Notes: generated by a model from the letters alone, not told the origin. Shown: positions 11,201 through 21,377, counted from the stretch's first letter. The stretch: DNA of 64,000 nucleotides from Melampsora larici-populina 98AG31 (GCF_000204055.1 NW_006768784.1:607323-671322); one strand, 5' to 3'. A program made the numbers and translations.

Positions 11201-13375
11201 GAATGGGTTGTTATGCCGATGGGCTTGACAAATGCCCCGGCGACTCAGCAGCGACGGTGTGAGGAGGCATTAGGTGATCTTGTGAATAAAGTGTGTGTTG
11301 TGTATATTGATGACATTGTGGTTTTCTCACAAACTGTGGAGGAGCATGAAGAGCATTTACGTCAAGTTTTACAAAGACTGCGAGCAGCTAACTTGTATTG
11401 TGGTATTAAAAAGACTCAATTATTTAGAAGACAAATCAAGTTCCTTGGACATGTGATTAGTGAAGATGGCATAAGTGCGGATGAGGAAAAAGTTGAGAAG
11501 GTGGCTAACTGGCGCAGTCCTAAGAATCCCAAGCAGTTGAAAGAGTTCCTTGGCACGGTCCAATGGATGAAGAAGTTTATTGATGGACTGTCACGGTATG
11601 CAAGTCAATTAACTCCTTTAACCAGTTCTAAACGAAAGCCAGAGGATTTTAATTGGACCGACCAAGAAGAAGCTGCATTTAGTAATATCAAGCGCATGAT
11701 TACAACCTTACCAGTCTTACGTAATCTGGATTATGATTCAACTGACCCGGTCTGGCTATTTACTGACGCAAGTGGTCAAGGTCTTGGAGCAGCCTTGTTT
11801 CAAGGAAAAGACTGGGAGACTGCCTGGCCAATAGCTTACGATGGACGCACCATGACGGCAGCGGAACGGAATTATCCGGTTCATGAACAAGAACTGCTTG
11901 CTGTAATTCACGCACTGAACAGGTGGAGGTTGTTGCTTTTAGGTCTCAAAGTGAATGTCATGACCGATCACCATTCTTTGACTTATTTACTATCACAACG
12001 TAATTTGAGCCGAAGACAGGCAAGGTGGTTGGAAGTCTTGTCTCAATTTGATTTGAATTTCAAATATTTACAGGGGGCTGACAATTCAGTGGCTGATGCT
12101 ATATCTCGTATTGATACGGCTGCGGTGACAGAATCTCGACCGATATTGTCTGACATAACAGTTCGTGAGATTGCAGCAGGGTACGCATTGGACCCATTCT
12201 GCAGCAAATTGGCTAAAGTTCTGCCCTTACGAGATAATTGTGCCTGGAAGGGAGAACTCATGATTATGGATGATCGGATTGTTGTACCGGCTAATTCAGA
12301 CTTACGCAACAACTTATTTCTATCTGCTCATCAAGCTGTGGGTCACTTGGGGAGTTTGAAGACGTATCAACGATTGAGACGGGAGTTTTTTTGGCCGGGT
12401 ATGGCGGGAGACGTAGATAAGTGGGTAGGGTTGTGTGATGATTGTCAGCGGCATAAGGCTCGTACAACACTCTTACCGGGACGGGCTCAAACTACAAATC
12501 TTCCCCAACGGCCAATGAGTAGCATTGCATTGGACTTCGTTGGCCCGTTTCCAAAGGTCGCTGGGTACGACATGCTTTTGTCTTGTACGTGTCGACTTAC
12601 GGGTTTTGTTCGATTGATCCCTTCTAATCAGAAGGATACTGCTGAAAGAACGGCTCGCCGGTTATATTCCGCTTGGTTGTCCGTCTTTGGGGCACCGGAC
12701 GAGATGGTTGGGGACCGCGACAAACTTTGGGTCTCACGATTCTGGCAGGAACTTCACCGATTGCTGGGTGTTACTGTGAAACTCACAACAGCTTATCACC
12801 CACAAGGCGACGGACGGGCAGAGCGTACCAATAAAACCTTGGGTCAACTTTTACGATTCTCTACTCAAGGTCGACAGGGTAAATGGTTAGAATCCTTACC
12901 AACTGTCGAGTACGCAATTAACTCGGCAGTCAACGCTGCCACAGGGGTCTCGCCTATGAAGTTCGTGTTGGGACGGGAGCCACGGTTGTTCCCGATAGTG
13001 TCATCGGTTGAAGGAGTGAGTCAAGATGTAGAGCGTTGGGTGTCAGAGCGTCAGGGTGATTGGTTGAAGTGGAGAGACAAATTGTGGGTATCACGGGTGG
13101 AGCAGGCAGTACAGTATAACAAGCGAAGGGGTGGTGATCTGGATTTGAAAGTAGGTGAATTAGTTTTGGTTGACAGTGCCAATCGGTCTGCGCAAGTCGG
13201 GGGCAAGGTAGCAAAATTACGGGCTAGATTTGATGGGCCATACAAGGTTTTGCAGATACTTAATGAGGGACGGGACTTCAAACTTCAACTACCGAGAGGC
13301 GACACAACGCACGATGTTTTCCATGTCTCGAAACTGAAGAAGTATAGGACGGATGAGCCAGTGGAGGCTTGTTAA
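8213..13375 (+). pseudogene. gag-pol: gypsy gag-pol polyprotein with two in-frame stops
   Basis: One frame of about 1,720 codons runs from ATG 8213 to TAA 13375. In order: proline-rich gag with a retrotransposon-gag core (about 9060-9620), a Cys-rich knuckle 'CPRCKTPCDKWMGGC' (9818-9862), protease with 'LIDTGAGRSL' (about 10232-10261), RT with 'YIDDIVVFS' (about 11304-11330), RNase H with 'TDASGQGLGA' and 'MTDHHSLTYLL', and integrase with an HHCC zinc site (about 12330-12450) and D, D, E at 'LDFVGPF', 'VGDRDKLW' and 'GRAERTNKTL'. It ends 'HDVFHVSKLKKY' with no chromodomain. Breaks are TGA at 10298 in the protease and TAG at 10865 before RT. Upstream frame to 8003 lacks an ATG. Confidence 0.92.
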
Positions 13376-13710
13376 GGGGTGAGGGACTACCTTGTGCAAG
13401 TAAGTTCCCTCCTTTGTATGCACCGCCGCGGGGTTTCTACCTCTCCTTTTTTCGCAACAACATCTTGGCCACGCCTGTGAGCACGAAATCTTCTGTTTCG
13501 CTCTTTCTCAGGGTACCGCGGCGCAATATCACTGGACGAAGCTGTTGGTGGGATGAGGATTGTTTTGTTTTGTTTCTTTTTTCTATTTTCTCTTTTACTT
13601 TTTTCTTTTAGTTTCTCAAATAAATCAATTTTTTGGTTATATTTCCTTTTTTGTTTTTGTATTTTGGTTTTCTGGGTGTTAGGGGGAAGTTATGAGATAT
13701 TTTATTTTTA

Positions 13711-13721
13711 GTTGGGGGGGG
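13711..13721 (+). other. Polypurine tract of the gypsy element
   Basis: A G-run (GTTGGGGGGGG) directly abuts the first T of the 3' LTR. This is the expected position of the primer for plus-strand DNA synthesis. The 335 bp between the polyprotein stop and this tract hold no other feature I recognise. Confidence 0.75.
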
Positions 13722-14039
13722 TGTAAGGAAGGCGTATGGGGATAGATTAACAGGATGTTATGGGATTACATGGTGTTACAGTGTTAGTAGTGTAGAGTTA
13801 TTTAGGAGCGCGTCTTCTCTTCTTTCTTCTCTTTCTCTCTTGAGGACTTCTTTACCTCCTTCTCTTTTCTCTTAGTTCTTTTATTGATAGTACGGTGTTT
13901 CCAGGTATGACTTCCCCCAGGAGGACTTCTTTACCTCCTTCTCTTTTCTCTTAGTTCTTTTATTGATAGTACGGTGTTTTCAGGCTTCTTCTAGGAATAC
14001 TATTTTGGTGATTGTTCAGTCTGGCTACGGCCTTAGAGA
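13722..14039 (+). repeat. 3' LTR of the gypsy element, 3'-truncated
   Basis: It matches the 5' LTR from TGTAAGG through CTACGGCCTTAGAGA and then stops; the remaining ~45 bp present in the 5' LTR, including CCTTACA, are absent. The flank copy (14038-14077) begins at once, sharing GA with the LTR. Internal 79-bp-period repeats are retained. Confidence 0.9.
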
Positions 14040-14077
14040 AGTAAAGAATCAATAAGAAATAAGAAACTAATCAGTAT
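14038..14077 (+). repeat. 40-bp direct duplication flanking the gypsy element, right copy
   Basis: It is identical to 7574-7613 and starts at the truncated LTR edge with a 2-bp overlap. It continues into CTTACAAAGGGCAG, the presumed original target sequence. Confidence 0.9.
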
Positions 14078-14263
14078 CTTACAAAGGGCAGTACAGAATT
14101 TCAGATAGACAGAATTAGTTATAGGTATCACTTTATTTGATACTGATCTTAGGAACTTGAGAGAACAGATTTCTAGCACATCAATAAGTAAAACAAAACA
14201 TAACGGTTAATCAAGGCATTGAGAGAAACAGTAATGATAGTGAAATGAGAGATGAAAAAGTAT

Positions 14264-14299
14264 GTACTTCTCTTTCCAAAGCTGGGGAAAGAGAAGTAC
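14264..14299. repeat. Perfect 14-bp hairpin
   Basis: GTACTTCTCTTTCC (14264-14277) and its exact reverse complement (14286-14299) surround an 8-nt loop. It lies in the unknown element that hosts the gypsy insertion. Its role is unknown; it may be part of an element terminus or a transcript structure. Confidence 0.8.
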
Positions 14300-14450
14300 A
14301 TTGGAATGTGCTACAAGAGATATATGGTAGATGATTCTGAAACAAAAAACAGTAAGTTGAGGTAATTTTAATGTACGTCCCTATTCTCATCTGATACTTG
14401 ATTCTTGATGTTGATCTTTTCTTGTCTAATCTTTTACTTCTCTGTAAGTC

Positions 14451-15353
14451 GATTGGAGAATTCAACAGGAGGTCATCCCAAATCCGGCTGGCTTAAGATG
14501 ATGTTTGATGTATCTGCACCTGCAGATTGGGATTGTGAAATTTGTAGCCTTTCCAAGGGTCATTGTTTGCCCTACTCCGGTCATTTTCCCTCTGTGAAAA
14601 ATTCCCAGATATGATTCATAGTGACTTGAGTGGGAAGATATCTGTTCCGTCTGAAAGTGGAGGTCAACACTACTTCAAGCTCACGGACGCCTGTACAAAT
14701 TACAAACATGTATACATTTTGAAATTAAAATCAGACACTTTTCCTTGTTTTCTTCAGTTCAAAGACAACGTAGAAACTTTTCATAACAAGAAAATTGTGA
14801 TTCTGGTCAACAACCACGGGAGAGAATACAGGTCAAAAGATTTTCAAAAGCTTCTCAATGAAAATGGCACCACTTCCTATTTGAGCGTGCCTTATACTCC
14901 TTTACATAATCCTGTCTCATAGCGAGGTAATAGGACAACGGCTGAAAAATCAAGAACATTACTTTGACAAGCCAATCTTCCTTATATTTTCTTGGCGGAA
15001 GCTGTGATGACTGCTGTTTTCCTCGAGAACGTCACTCCAGGCAAAATTACGGATAATAAGTCAGCTTACAAGCTGTGGTTTGGGAGAGCTTTTGACTACT
15101 CTAGATTAAAGCCTTTTGGATGTCGTGCTTCTGTACTGATTCCAAAACAGTTTCGAAGAAAATTTGACAACACATCCATGAAAGGTATCTTTCTCGGTTA
15201 TCAAGTTGGTCAAAAGAATTATCACGTGAGATTAGAAGATGTCGCATTGTATATTCTCATGACGTTACTTTCAATGTCAATGAATTTTCCGGCATTGAAG
15301 ATGCAAAATCATACACAAGTGTCAATCTTGATATACACTACACAAAATGTCAT
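14451..15353 (+). pseudogene. copia integrase remnant
   Basis: The region encodes a zinc-binding remnant ('CEICSLSKGHCLPY' near 14535-14576) and an rve-type core ('MIHSDLSG' near 14610, 'NNHGREYRSKDFQ' near 14810). It continues with 'PFGCRASVLIPKQFRRKFD' and 'MKGIFLGYQ', typical of copia integrase C-termini. The second catalytic Asp position reads Asn-His, and the catalytic Glu position is a TAG stop (14920-14922), so the DDE triad is broken. A frame change follows near 14965. The piece ends at the foldback insertion. Confidence 0.82.
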
Positions 15354-16133
15354 CTTTACCGGGCGGTAAAGAAAACTACTGACATAGAAAAGTCCTGAGG
15401 CAACAGGAAGAGAGCTAAAAATCTGAAAAAATATGCACCTTGTTCCTAGATGTTGGGGCGTCATGACGAGTATTTTTTTGTATTTTACACACCAATATTG
15501 GTTAATGTACTAACAATAAAGGCTGAGAATCATCAAAAACCCACCTGTAACAATACCTGAAATTTGGCCCTTGACTTTGAAGACAGGATTTTGGAATCTT
15601 CAAACATCAATAACTTTTGCGGTTCTGAATCAAATCACTCGATTTGAAGTGCATTAAAAAGGTGAGCCTTTCCTCTACATTTTTCATTGAGACATCACAT
15701 CTGTAGCTGGTCTAAAAAAGTTCCTACAGAGCTATTCATGCAGAACTGTTTGAACATATGTAGAGTGTTTAAATGACTAGATAGCACCTTACTAGCATTA
15801 TGAAGTGTGAAGGAGAATAGTTCAGCTTTTGAATGAACCAGAAATCGAGTTATTTGGAGCAGAATTGCAAAAGTTATTGAAGTTTTTAGACCACAAAATA
15901 TTGCCTTCATACTCATGACCCAAATTTCAGGTATTGTTACATGTGAGTTTTTGATGATTTTCAGCGTTTATTGTTAGTACATAAACCAATATCTGTGTGT
16001 AAAATACAAAAAAATACTCATCATGACGCCCCAAGATCTAGGAACAAGGTGCATATTTTTTCAGATTTTTAGCTCTCTTCCTGTTTCCTCAGGATTTTTC
16101 TATGTCAGTAGTTTTCTTTACCGCCCGGTAAAG
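15354..16133. mobile_element. 780-bp foldback element with ~215-bp inverted arms
   Basis: The outer ends read CTTTACCGGGCGGTAAAG at the left and its complement at the right. The first ~215 bp of each arm match at roughly 95% by eye, and weaker similarity continues inward (both arms carry CAATAACTTTTGC and ACTCGATTT), so nearly the whole element folds on itself. It has no coding potential and interrupts the copia pol. AT flanks both ends and may be the duplication, but this is weak. The class is undefined. Confidence 0.85.
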
Positions 16134-16925
16134 ATTACATTTGGTGTAGTGATAATCTTTTTGAAGAAGATCTTACCGTTTCTTCCGAAGTTCAATCATC
16201 TTCTCAATCTCCACCTGCTGATGTTCCTCTACCTGAGTCTCCTGTTGGACCATCATCTTATAATTCAACGTCTCCTGTTATTGAAGAGGGTTCTTCCACT
16301 CACGTTGCAGAAGATCCATCTCATCTTGATCTTCCTGTCAAAGACAACAATCATACTCCTACTGAAGAACAGGAAGAAGATGAAGCTGAACATCAAGAAG
16401 TTCTTTGTGATAACGACAAAATCCAAGCCTGGCTGGGAACATGACGTGTGGTCAGAAGTGCCAAAGGATATCTCAAGCAACATTGATGTCTTCAATATTC
16501 TCCCTGAGGGTTCAACACATTGTCAAGCTAACATTGTCAAAACAACCGTCATGCCTCCAAGGCTCTATAAACAAGCTTTGATGTTGCCCAATTAATCTGA
16601 ATGGCAAAAGGCAATTACTGCTGAACTGGACAACATGGATACTTGTAAGGTCTGGGATGTGGTAATCCTTCCTGCTGGCAAAAAGGCTATTGGAACTACT
16701 TGGGTTTTCAAGAAGAAACTGGGTAGTGAAGGGGAGCTACTTAAATACAAGGTGAGGCTCTGTGCGCAGGGATTTTTCCAGGAATTTGGAGAAGATTACA
16801 AGAAGACTTTTCCACCAACTGCTCGTTTGGTCCCTTTGTGTATTGTCTGTGCTTTGGCTGCTAGAGATGATTTGGACGTCTACCAGATGGATGCTGTGGC
16901 CGCCTTTCTGAACGGTGTTAGCAAA
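16134..16925 (+). pseudogene. copia reverse transcriptase, N-terminal remnant
   Basis: An acidic linker ('EEQEEDEAEHQE' near 16365) is followed, after a frameshift, by 'VWSEVPKDISSNIDV'. A TAA stop (16593-16595) comes before 'SEWQKAITAELDNM', and the conserved RT start is 'AIGTTWVFKKKLGSEGE' (near 16690). It reaches 'QMDAVAAFLNGV' and is cut there, so the YVDD box and RNase H are missing. Confidence 0.85.
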
Positions 16926-18030
16926 ACAATGAATCGTCTCTGACTTTTTTTACATGTGATCCGGGGGTAATTTGGTGGTCATTCTGACGGCAAATTTGTA
17001 GCTGTGTAGTATGGGTCAGTGATCTCATTCACTTTGCTCCATCAAGAATCTCTGATCTGATACTGAGGTATTTCTTCTTATACAGGGTACATTGGCAAAA
17101 CACGCTTGAGGGCAGAAAGTGGGATTGGAACATGTGTTAGAAGACAAGGATGTAGTAACAAGTCAGTGACAATCTACAGATTTTTCAACAAAGATTGATT
17201 TATTTTGAAAATCTCGCCAATGTGCAAAACCCGGGTTTTGTCCTGTTTTGTCCCTCACCCAATTTTGTTAAAGTTATGACAGAAATGAGTACATAAAATA
17301 GTTTTGCTGAATTATAGAATCTGAGGCTTGTAAAGAGATTTACTGTTCAAATTGCAGAACTATACATCTACACCAGATAATACAAAACCTTGTGGATCTG
17401 AAAAAGATCATTCTTATTGACAACATGTGGACAAGTAATCTCCAGTGGAACTTATTCTTGTGTGGTATCATGGCCGCCACATAAAAAGACTAGCCAAATG
17501 GAAGCAAAGATCGTTGACCACCTAAACCTCATGGTTAGAGACCGAGTTTCTCAAAGACTTCAAAGCTCTCCATGGGCTCAAATATTGATTCTTCCTCTTA
17601 TATTTTGAGATTTCCTGGCCTATTGTCGTTAAAAGGTATTTGCTACCGGTATAGAGTATTACCATTGTTCATAATCCTAATTGGGCTTTGAATTATTGAG
17701 CACTTGCATTGTTCATGGATGATTTCAACCATGTTTTTGGTTTGGGCTCCTCCCTGTGCCTTAATCCCACCCATTTTGTTTGCTTTGCAAGAAGAACCTG
17801 GTCCTAGAGTATGAATAATGTTTCATTCCATGTACTTCAAAAGAGGAAGTCACACTATGGCACAACCGCTGATGAACTCGGAGTCAGACTAGACTTCTGT
17901 CCCCTTCTTGTTCTGAAAGGCATGGGTTGAAGTTGACCATTTGAATGAACTCAAACTTCAGAGCCTTATTGACGTGCTTAGGACTTCACATCATCGTCTG
18001 TTGACCATTTTCAGAAGGTCGATCCGCCCA
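16926..18030. other. Noncoding stretch after the copia relic
   Basis: I see no supported gene here. The breakpoint of the copia relic lies at the start. The remaining sequence is of mixed composition with only short frames (such as 17417-17608) that show no domain. No terminal repeats were recognised. Confidence 0.5.
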
Positions 18031-18330
18031 CACGGCGCAGCTGGCAAATGTGTCAGAAAGATAAGAATCTCTGTGTGACCTGTACACGCGGAGAGACTTC
18101 AACTTGTAATGGTCATGACTGCGCTACACAGCTTGAGGACTCGAGCAACTGAAACCTCAAGTGTGCGTCTTTTGGACTACGGGTTCAGAATGTCAGACTG
18201 GTTGCACGGCCTGCACAAGAAGAGACTCGTCAATTTTCACCGCACAGGAAATTGTCAATTTTCACCGCACAGGAAATTTTGATACTTGTGGTCTTGTACA
18301 TTCAAAACCCAGATTATGTATCGTTGTTGG
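18031..18330 (+). repeat. Degenerate upstream copies of the promoter repeat, with a 25-bp tandem pair
   Basis: Sequences such as GTCAGACTGGTTGCACGGCC, GAGAGACTTC and TTCACCGCACAGGAAATT resemble parts of the 197-bp repeat further downstream (18331-18705). This suggests older, diverged units of the same array. GTCAATTTTCACCGCACAG with following GAAATT occurs twice in tandem near 18230-18279. Confidence 0.45.
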
Positions 18331-18705
18331 ACAATGCATTCATGATGTCAGACTGGGCGCACGACCACTGCGCCTTATCGTGTACCTCTGCAAACGTGTC
18401 GGACAAGGAGAGACTTTCTGCGTAAATTTTTACAGCCCAGGAAATTTTCCAGAAGACAAAGCTATCGAAGTTATAGATTTGGGCTTTGAATGAGAAAGCG
18501 CCCCATATATAGTCGGGCGGATCCTGGACAATGCATTCAGAATGACTGGCCGCAGGACCACTGCGCCTGACAATCTACCTCTGCAAACGTGTTGGAAAGG
18601 AGAGACTTTCTGCGTGAGTTTTTCCAGCGCAGAAAATTAAGACAAACCTATCGAATATATAAATTTGGGCTTCGGATGAGAAAGCGGCGCATATATAGTC
18701 AAGGG
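18331..18705 (+). promoter_or_regulatory. Tandemly duplicated promoter region of the secreted-protein gene
   Basis: Two diverged copies with a 197-bp period start ACAATGCATTCA at 18331 and 18528. Both contain CTCTGCAAACGTGT, GGAGAGACTTTCTGCGT, TTTGGGCTT and a TATA-like CATATATAGTC (18504-18514 and 18690-18700). The second TATA lies about 100 bp upstream of ATG 18791, a normal distance for a fungal core promoter plus leader. The TATA match is seen directly; promoter function is inferred. Confidence 0.65.
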
Positions 18706-18790
18706 CATACACTCTCATCTCCATCGGTGTTCAATCCTCTTTGTATCATTCAATTTCCACCGCTTACTCGTCTCATTTTCAACCCAAAGA

Positions 18791-19735
18791 ATGAAGCTAT
18801 CCATATACTTTCTTGGGACAGCTTTGTCCATATTTTCAGTTCCCTCTGTGTTGGGAATGGAAATGGCATTGGACGAAAGACTGTTAGACGCTTCCAGTGC
18901 CACATCTACTGATCCAATTCACATGAAGGACCAGACACCTCATCGGTGTGAAAATATCGCAAGGTCTGGCGATTCATTACAAGACAGGATCTTTCACGGC
19001 ATCAAAAGTCAGTTTCTTCCAAAGAAGAAAGCACCCCCTACGATAGGGACAATGGCTGTCCGGCTCTCGAATCCGCTTCTCAACCTTGATCAGACCCAAA
19101 GAATGCGAGAATTTGCCCAAAAAGCCACCGCTATGATCTCTGACACCGCCTCTTATTCTGATAAAGTTCTGGCTTGGAAAGGCATCTTGCAAGAAGGTAT
19201 GAGTCTCTGGGAAACAAAACAAAAGGATGTAGATGGATGGAGAGTTTTAGGATTCCTTGAAAAATTGTGTAGTTTAGCTCCTGCAAACATGGAAGTTGTA
19301 CAAGTTTTGATTGGAAAGTTTCCAGATGAACTGAAGTTGAAACTGAAAGCGGTTGAGGGTAAGTCTAAGACTATCGAAACGCAGAGACTGTCGTACCAGA
19401 ATCGCTGATGAATTCCACTGAACTTATTGATCTAGAGTACCCTGAGTACTTTGCAGATCGTCTTTACCGGGCATACACTAACAAGAAGAAAGAAATTCCT
19501 TCTGGTGAGTCAATGTTTAGATCTTTACCTTCGGATGTAACTGATAAAACTTTGTACCACACAGACCTCACGGAGTGTTGGGCCAGGGCTACATTGATTG
19601 GTAGTTATCAGAGACGTATCAAGGCAGAAGCACCTGAAAAACTAGGAACAACAAGGATTGATAAAATCATCAAAGAATACTTGATGGCAGCAAAACTTCC
19701 TCAAGTCAAGGAAGATATGGAAAAAATGATGTCTG
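18791..19735 (+). CDS. Candidate secreted protein, two exons, 3' part lost in an assembly gap
   Basis: ATG 18791 opens a frame with a clear signal peptide ('MKLSIYFLGTALSIFSVPSV', likely cut after 'VLG'). The frame as read closes at 19408, but a 77-nt intron (19359-19435, GTAAGT to CTAG, possible branch site CTGAT near 19404) joins it in phase to the next open frame. It then runs through 'YPEYFADRLYRAY' to the N gap at 19736, giving at least 289 codons. No known domain is recognised. A tandemly duplicated TATA-containing region lies upstream. It could be a rust effector or a cell-surface protein. Whether the residues after the gap (20361-20427) belong to it is open, because the opposite-strand gene also enters the gap. 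Confidence 0.68.
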
Positions 19736-20360
19736 NNNNNNNNNNNNNNNNNNNNNNNNNNNNNNNNNNNNNNNNNNNNNNNNNNNNNNNNNNNNNNNNN
19801 NNNNNNNNNNNNNNNNNNNNNNNNNNNNNNNNNNNNNNNNNNNNNNNNNNNNNNNNNNNNNNNNNNNNNNNNNNNNNNNNNNNNNNNNNNNNNNNNNNNN
19901 NNNNNNNNNNNNNNNNNNNNNNNNNNNNNNNNNNNNNNNNNNNNNNNNNNNNNNNNNNNNNNNNNNNNNNNNNNNNNNNNNNNNNNNNNNNNNNNNNNNN
20001 NNNNNNNNNNNNNNNNNNNNNNNNNNNNNNNNNNNNNNNNNNNNNNNNNNNNNNNNNNNNNNNNNNNNNNNNNNNNNNNNNNNNNNNNNNNNNNNNNNNN
20101 NNNNNNNNNNNNNNNNNNNNNNNNNNNNNNNNNNNNNNNNNNNNNNNNNNNNNNNNNNNNNNNNNNNNNNNNNNNNNNNNNNNNNNNNNNNNNNNNNNNN
20201 NNNNNNNNNNNNNNNNNNNNNNNNNNNNNNNNNNNNNNNNNNNNNNNNNNNNNNNNNNNNNNNNNNNNNNNNNNNNNNNNNNNNNNNNNNNNNNNNNNNN
20301 NNNNNNNNNNNNNNNNNNNNNNNNNNNNNNNNNNNNNNNNNNNNNNNNNNNNNNNNNNNN
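19736..20360. other. Assembly gap (625 N)
   Basis: This run of N separates the 3' part of the secreted-protein gene (plus strand) from a transposase-like gene (minus strand). Both genes run into it. Its length differs from the two 100-N gaps, so it may be an estimated size. Confidence 0.95.
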
Positions 20361-21176
20361 ATACGCTGGAAGTTTACTTTCAAGAGACTGACAAAGGAGC
20401 GGACTCGTTCATACTGAAGCAGTGACATGATGGTTCTGGATGAACCTAGGATCAGAAGAGCAACGATTTGCTGTTGAAGGGATCAAATCAGATGATGGAT
20501 TTGAATAGTCTTCAAGATAATTTGAAAGCTTCCAACCTCCAAACTTGAGAAAGGTGCCCAGGATGATGACTTTGCATTATTTGCATGCTTTCCTTCAGAT
20601 TGTTCTGAGTTCAAGTCGTCATCCTCATCCTCCCAGCCATCATCCGTCGATTCATCTGCTCGATTTGTGTCTTTGCTGCTGTCTGTAGCACTGTGAGCAG
20701 AATCTGGAGCTGGAGATGCGAAGAGATTTGAATGATCGCGTGCCCAAAGATCAATGACAGCGCCACGCCGTAGTTCGCGTTCATGATCATCAAACTCGAC
20801 CACATCAGGCTCCGGTGAGGCAGCATTTGGTGAGTTCATGTTGATGTCATCATCAAGATGTCCATCCATGTCACTTGCAGGATGTGAACCATCGATTACA
20901 TCATCTTCAATGAAGGTCACAGTTGTGGTGGCATTCATACGTTCGGCCTTCCACCTGTCGAGACATTTGAGATGTTTTTTGGTTTTACAATGCCTGGGAA
21001 TCGATTCCTCTTGGAGAGATCGGCCTCCAGGACACGCCAAACAAGTGAAGACAATGTCTCCTGGCCCGCGAAGAGTCTCTGTGAAACCTGGGAGGGTCAA
21101 ACTTTGTCAGATTAAGCCGTGATGTTGGTTGTCATTGAGAAGAGTTACATTCGGCAATCAATTGACGTCCAGACAT
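20361..21176 (-). CDS. Transposase-associated zinc-finger protein, 5' part (KDZ/tnp2-like, uncertain)
   Basis: From ATG 21176 a short first exon (to 21149) joins by a 61-nt intron (21088-21148, branch-like CTGAC) to a second exon. That exon carries a C2H2-like finger 'CLACPGG' plus 'RHCKTKKH' (C-x2-C ... H-x5-H) and then a long acidic Ser/Asp-rich stretch ('WEDEDDDLNSEQSEGK'). After 'WAPFSSLE' a second intron (GTTGGA to CAACAG) leads to 'LQYERVRSFVSLL', and then the N gap. This layout recalls the N-termini of large basidiomycete transposase proteins, but the catalytic part is not visible. The family is a guess from memory of domain order. No stop codon breaks these exons. Confidence 0.5.
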
Positions 21177-21377
21177 CTGTGGCCGCTCAGGTTGAAAGAT
21201 GTGAAAGCAAATAAATTCGTCCTTCGGAAAGGGAATGATGAATTTTCTTCCTCTGGTCTTTGAGGGTAAAAGATGGGCTCTCCCGTGGTTAAGCAGATTA
21301 AGACCTGCAATGCATCCGCTGATGATTAAATCAGGGGAGAACAAGGTCTCGTCTCCACGTATTTTCGAGGCATGATT

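Larger units (their letters stand above)
7626..14039 (+). mobile_element. Ty3/gypsy LTR retrotransposon, nearly intact
   Basis: A 6.4-kb element has near-identical LTRs (7626-7984 and 13722-14039) around one long gag-pol frame. The 5' LTR begins TGTAAGG and ends CCTTACA, a perfect 7-bp inverted repeat. The 3' LTR lacks its last ~45 bp. The LTRs differ at only a few positions over ~315 bp, so insertion is recent. Two in-frame stops break the polyprotein. It sits within an unknown element inside the copia relic and has an atypical 40-bp flank duplication. Confidence 0.92.
7498..14450. mobile_element. Unknown ~490-bp element in copia pol, split by a gypsy element
   Basis: The copia frame stops after 'TDYKTLYRL' and resumes at 14451, and the hexamer GATTGG occurs on both sides (7492-7497 and 14451-14456), as a target-site duplication would. 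Left of the gypsy element are 116 bp of this insert, and right of it about 370 bp. It is AT-rich and noncoding, with a strong hairpin at 14264-14299. No clear terminal inverted repeats were seen, so its class is unknown; a solo LTR or SINE-like element are options. Confidence 0.55.
751..16925 (+). mobile_element. Ty1/copia retrotransposon relic broken by nested insertions
   Basis: Copia-order coding pieces lie on the plus strand: gag (751-805 and 1088-1589), gag tail and protease (about 6641-7497), integrase (14451-15353) and the N-terminal part of reverse transcriptase (16134-16925). Together they make about 3 kb; the other 13 kb are insertions: a MITE (806-1087), a hAT element (about 1590-6640), an unknown element carrying a gypsy element (7498-14450) and a foldback element (15354-16133). 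Several stops and frameshifts, a changed protease motif and a lost integrase residue show it is dead. It ends before the RT catalytic YVDD box, and no 3' LTR was found. Confidence 0.85.

Noticed and set aside
20363..20427. Residues after the N gap as the C-terminus of the secreted-protein gene
   Set aside because: The opposite strand reads as a continuous exon of the transposase-like gene there, which fits better; the gap prevents a decision.
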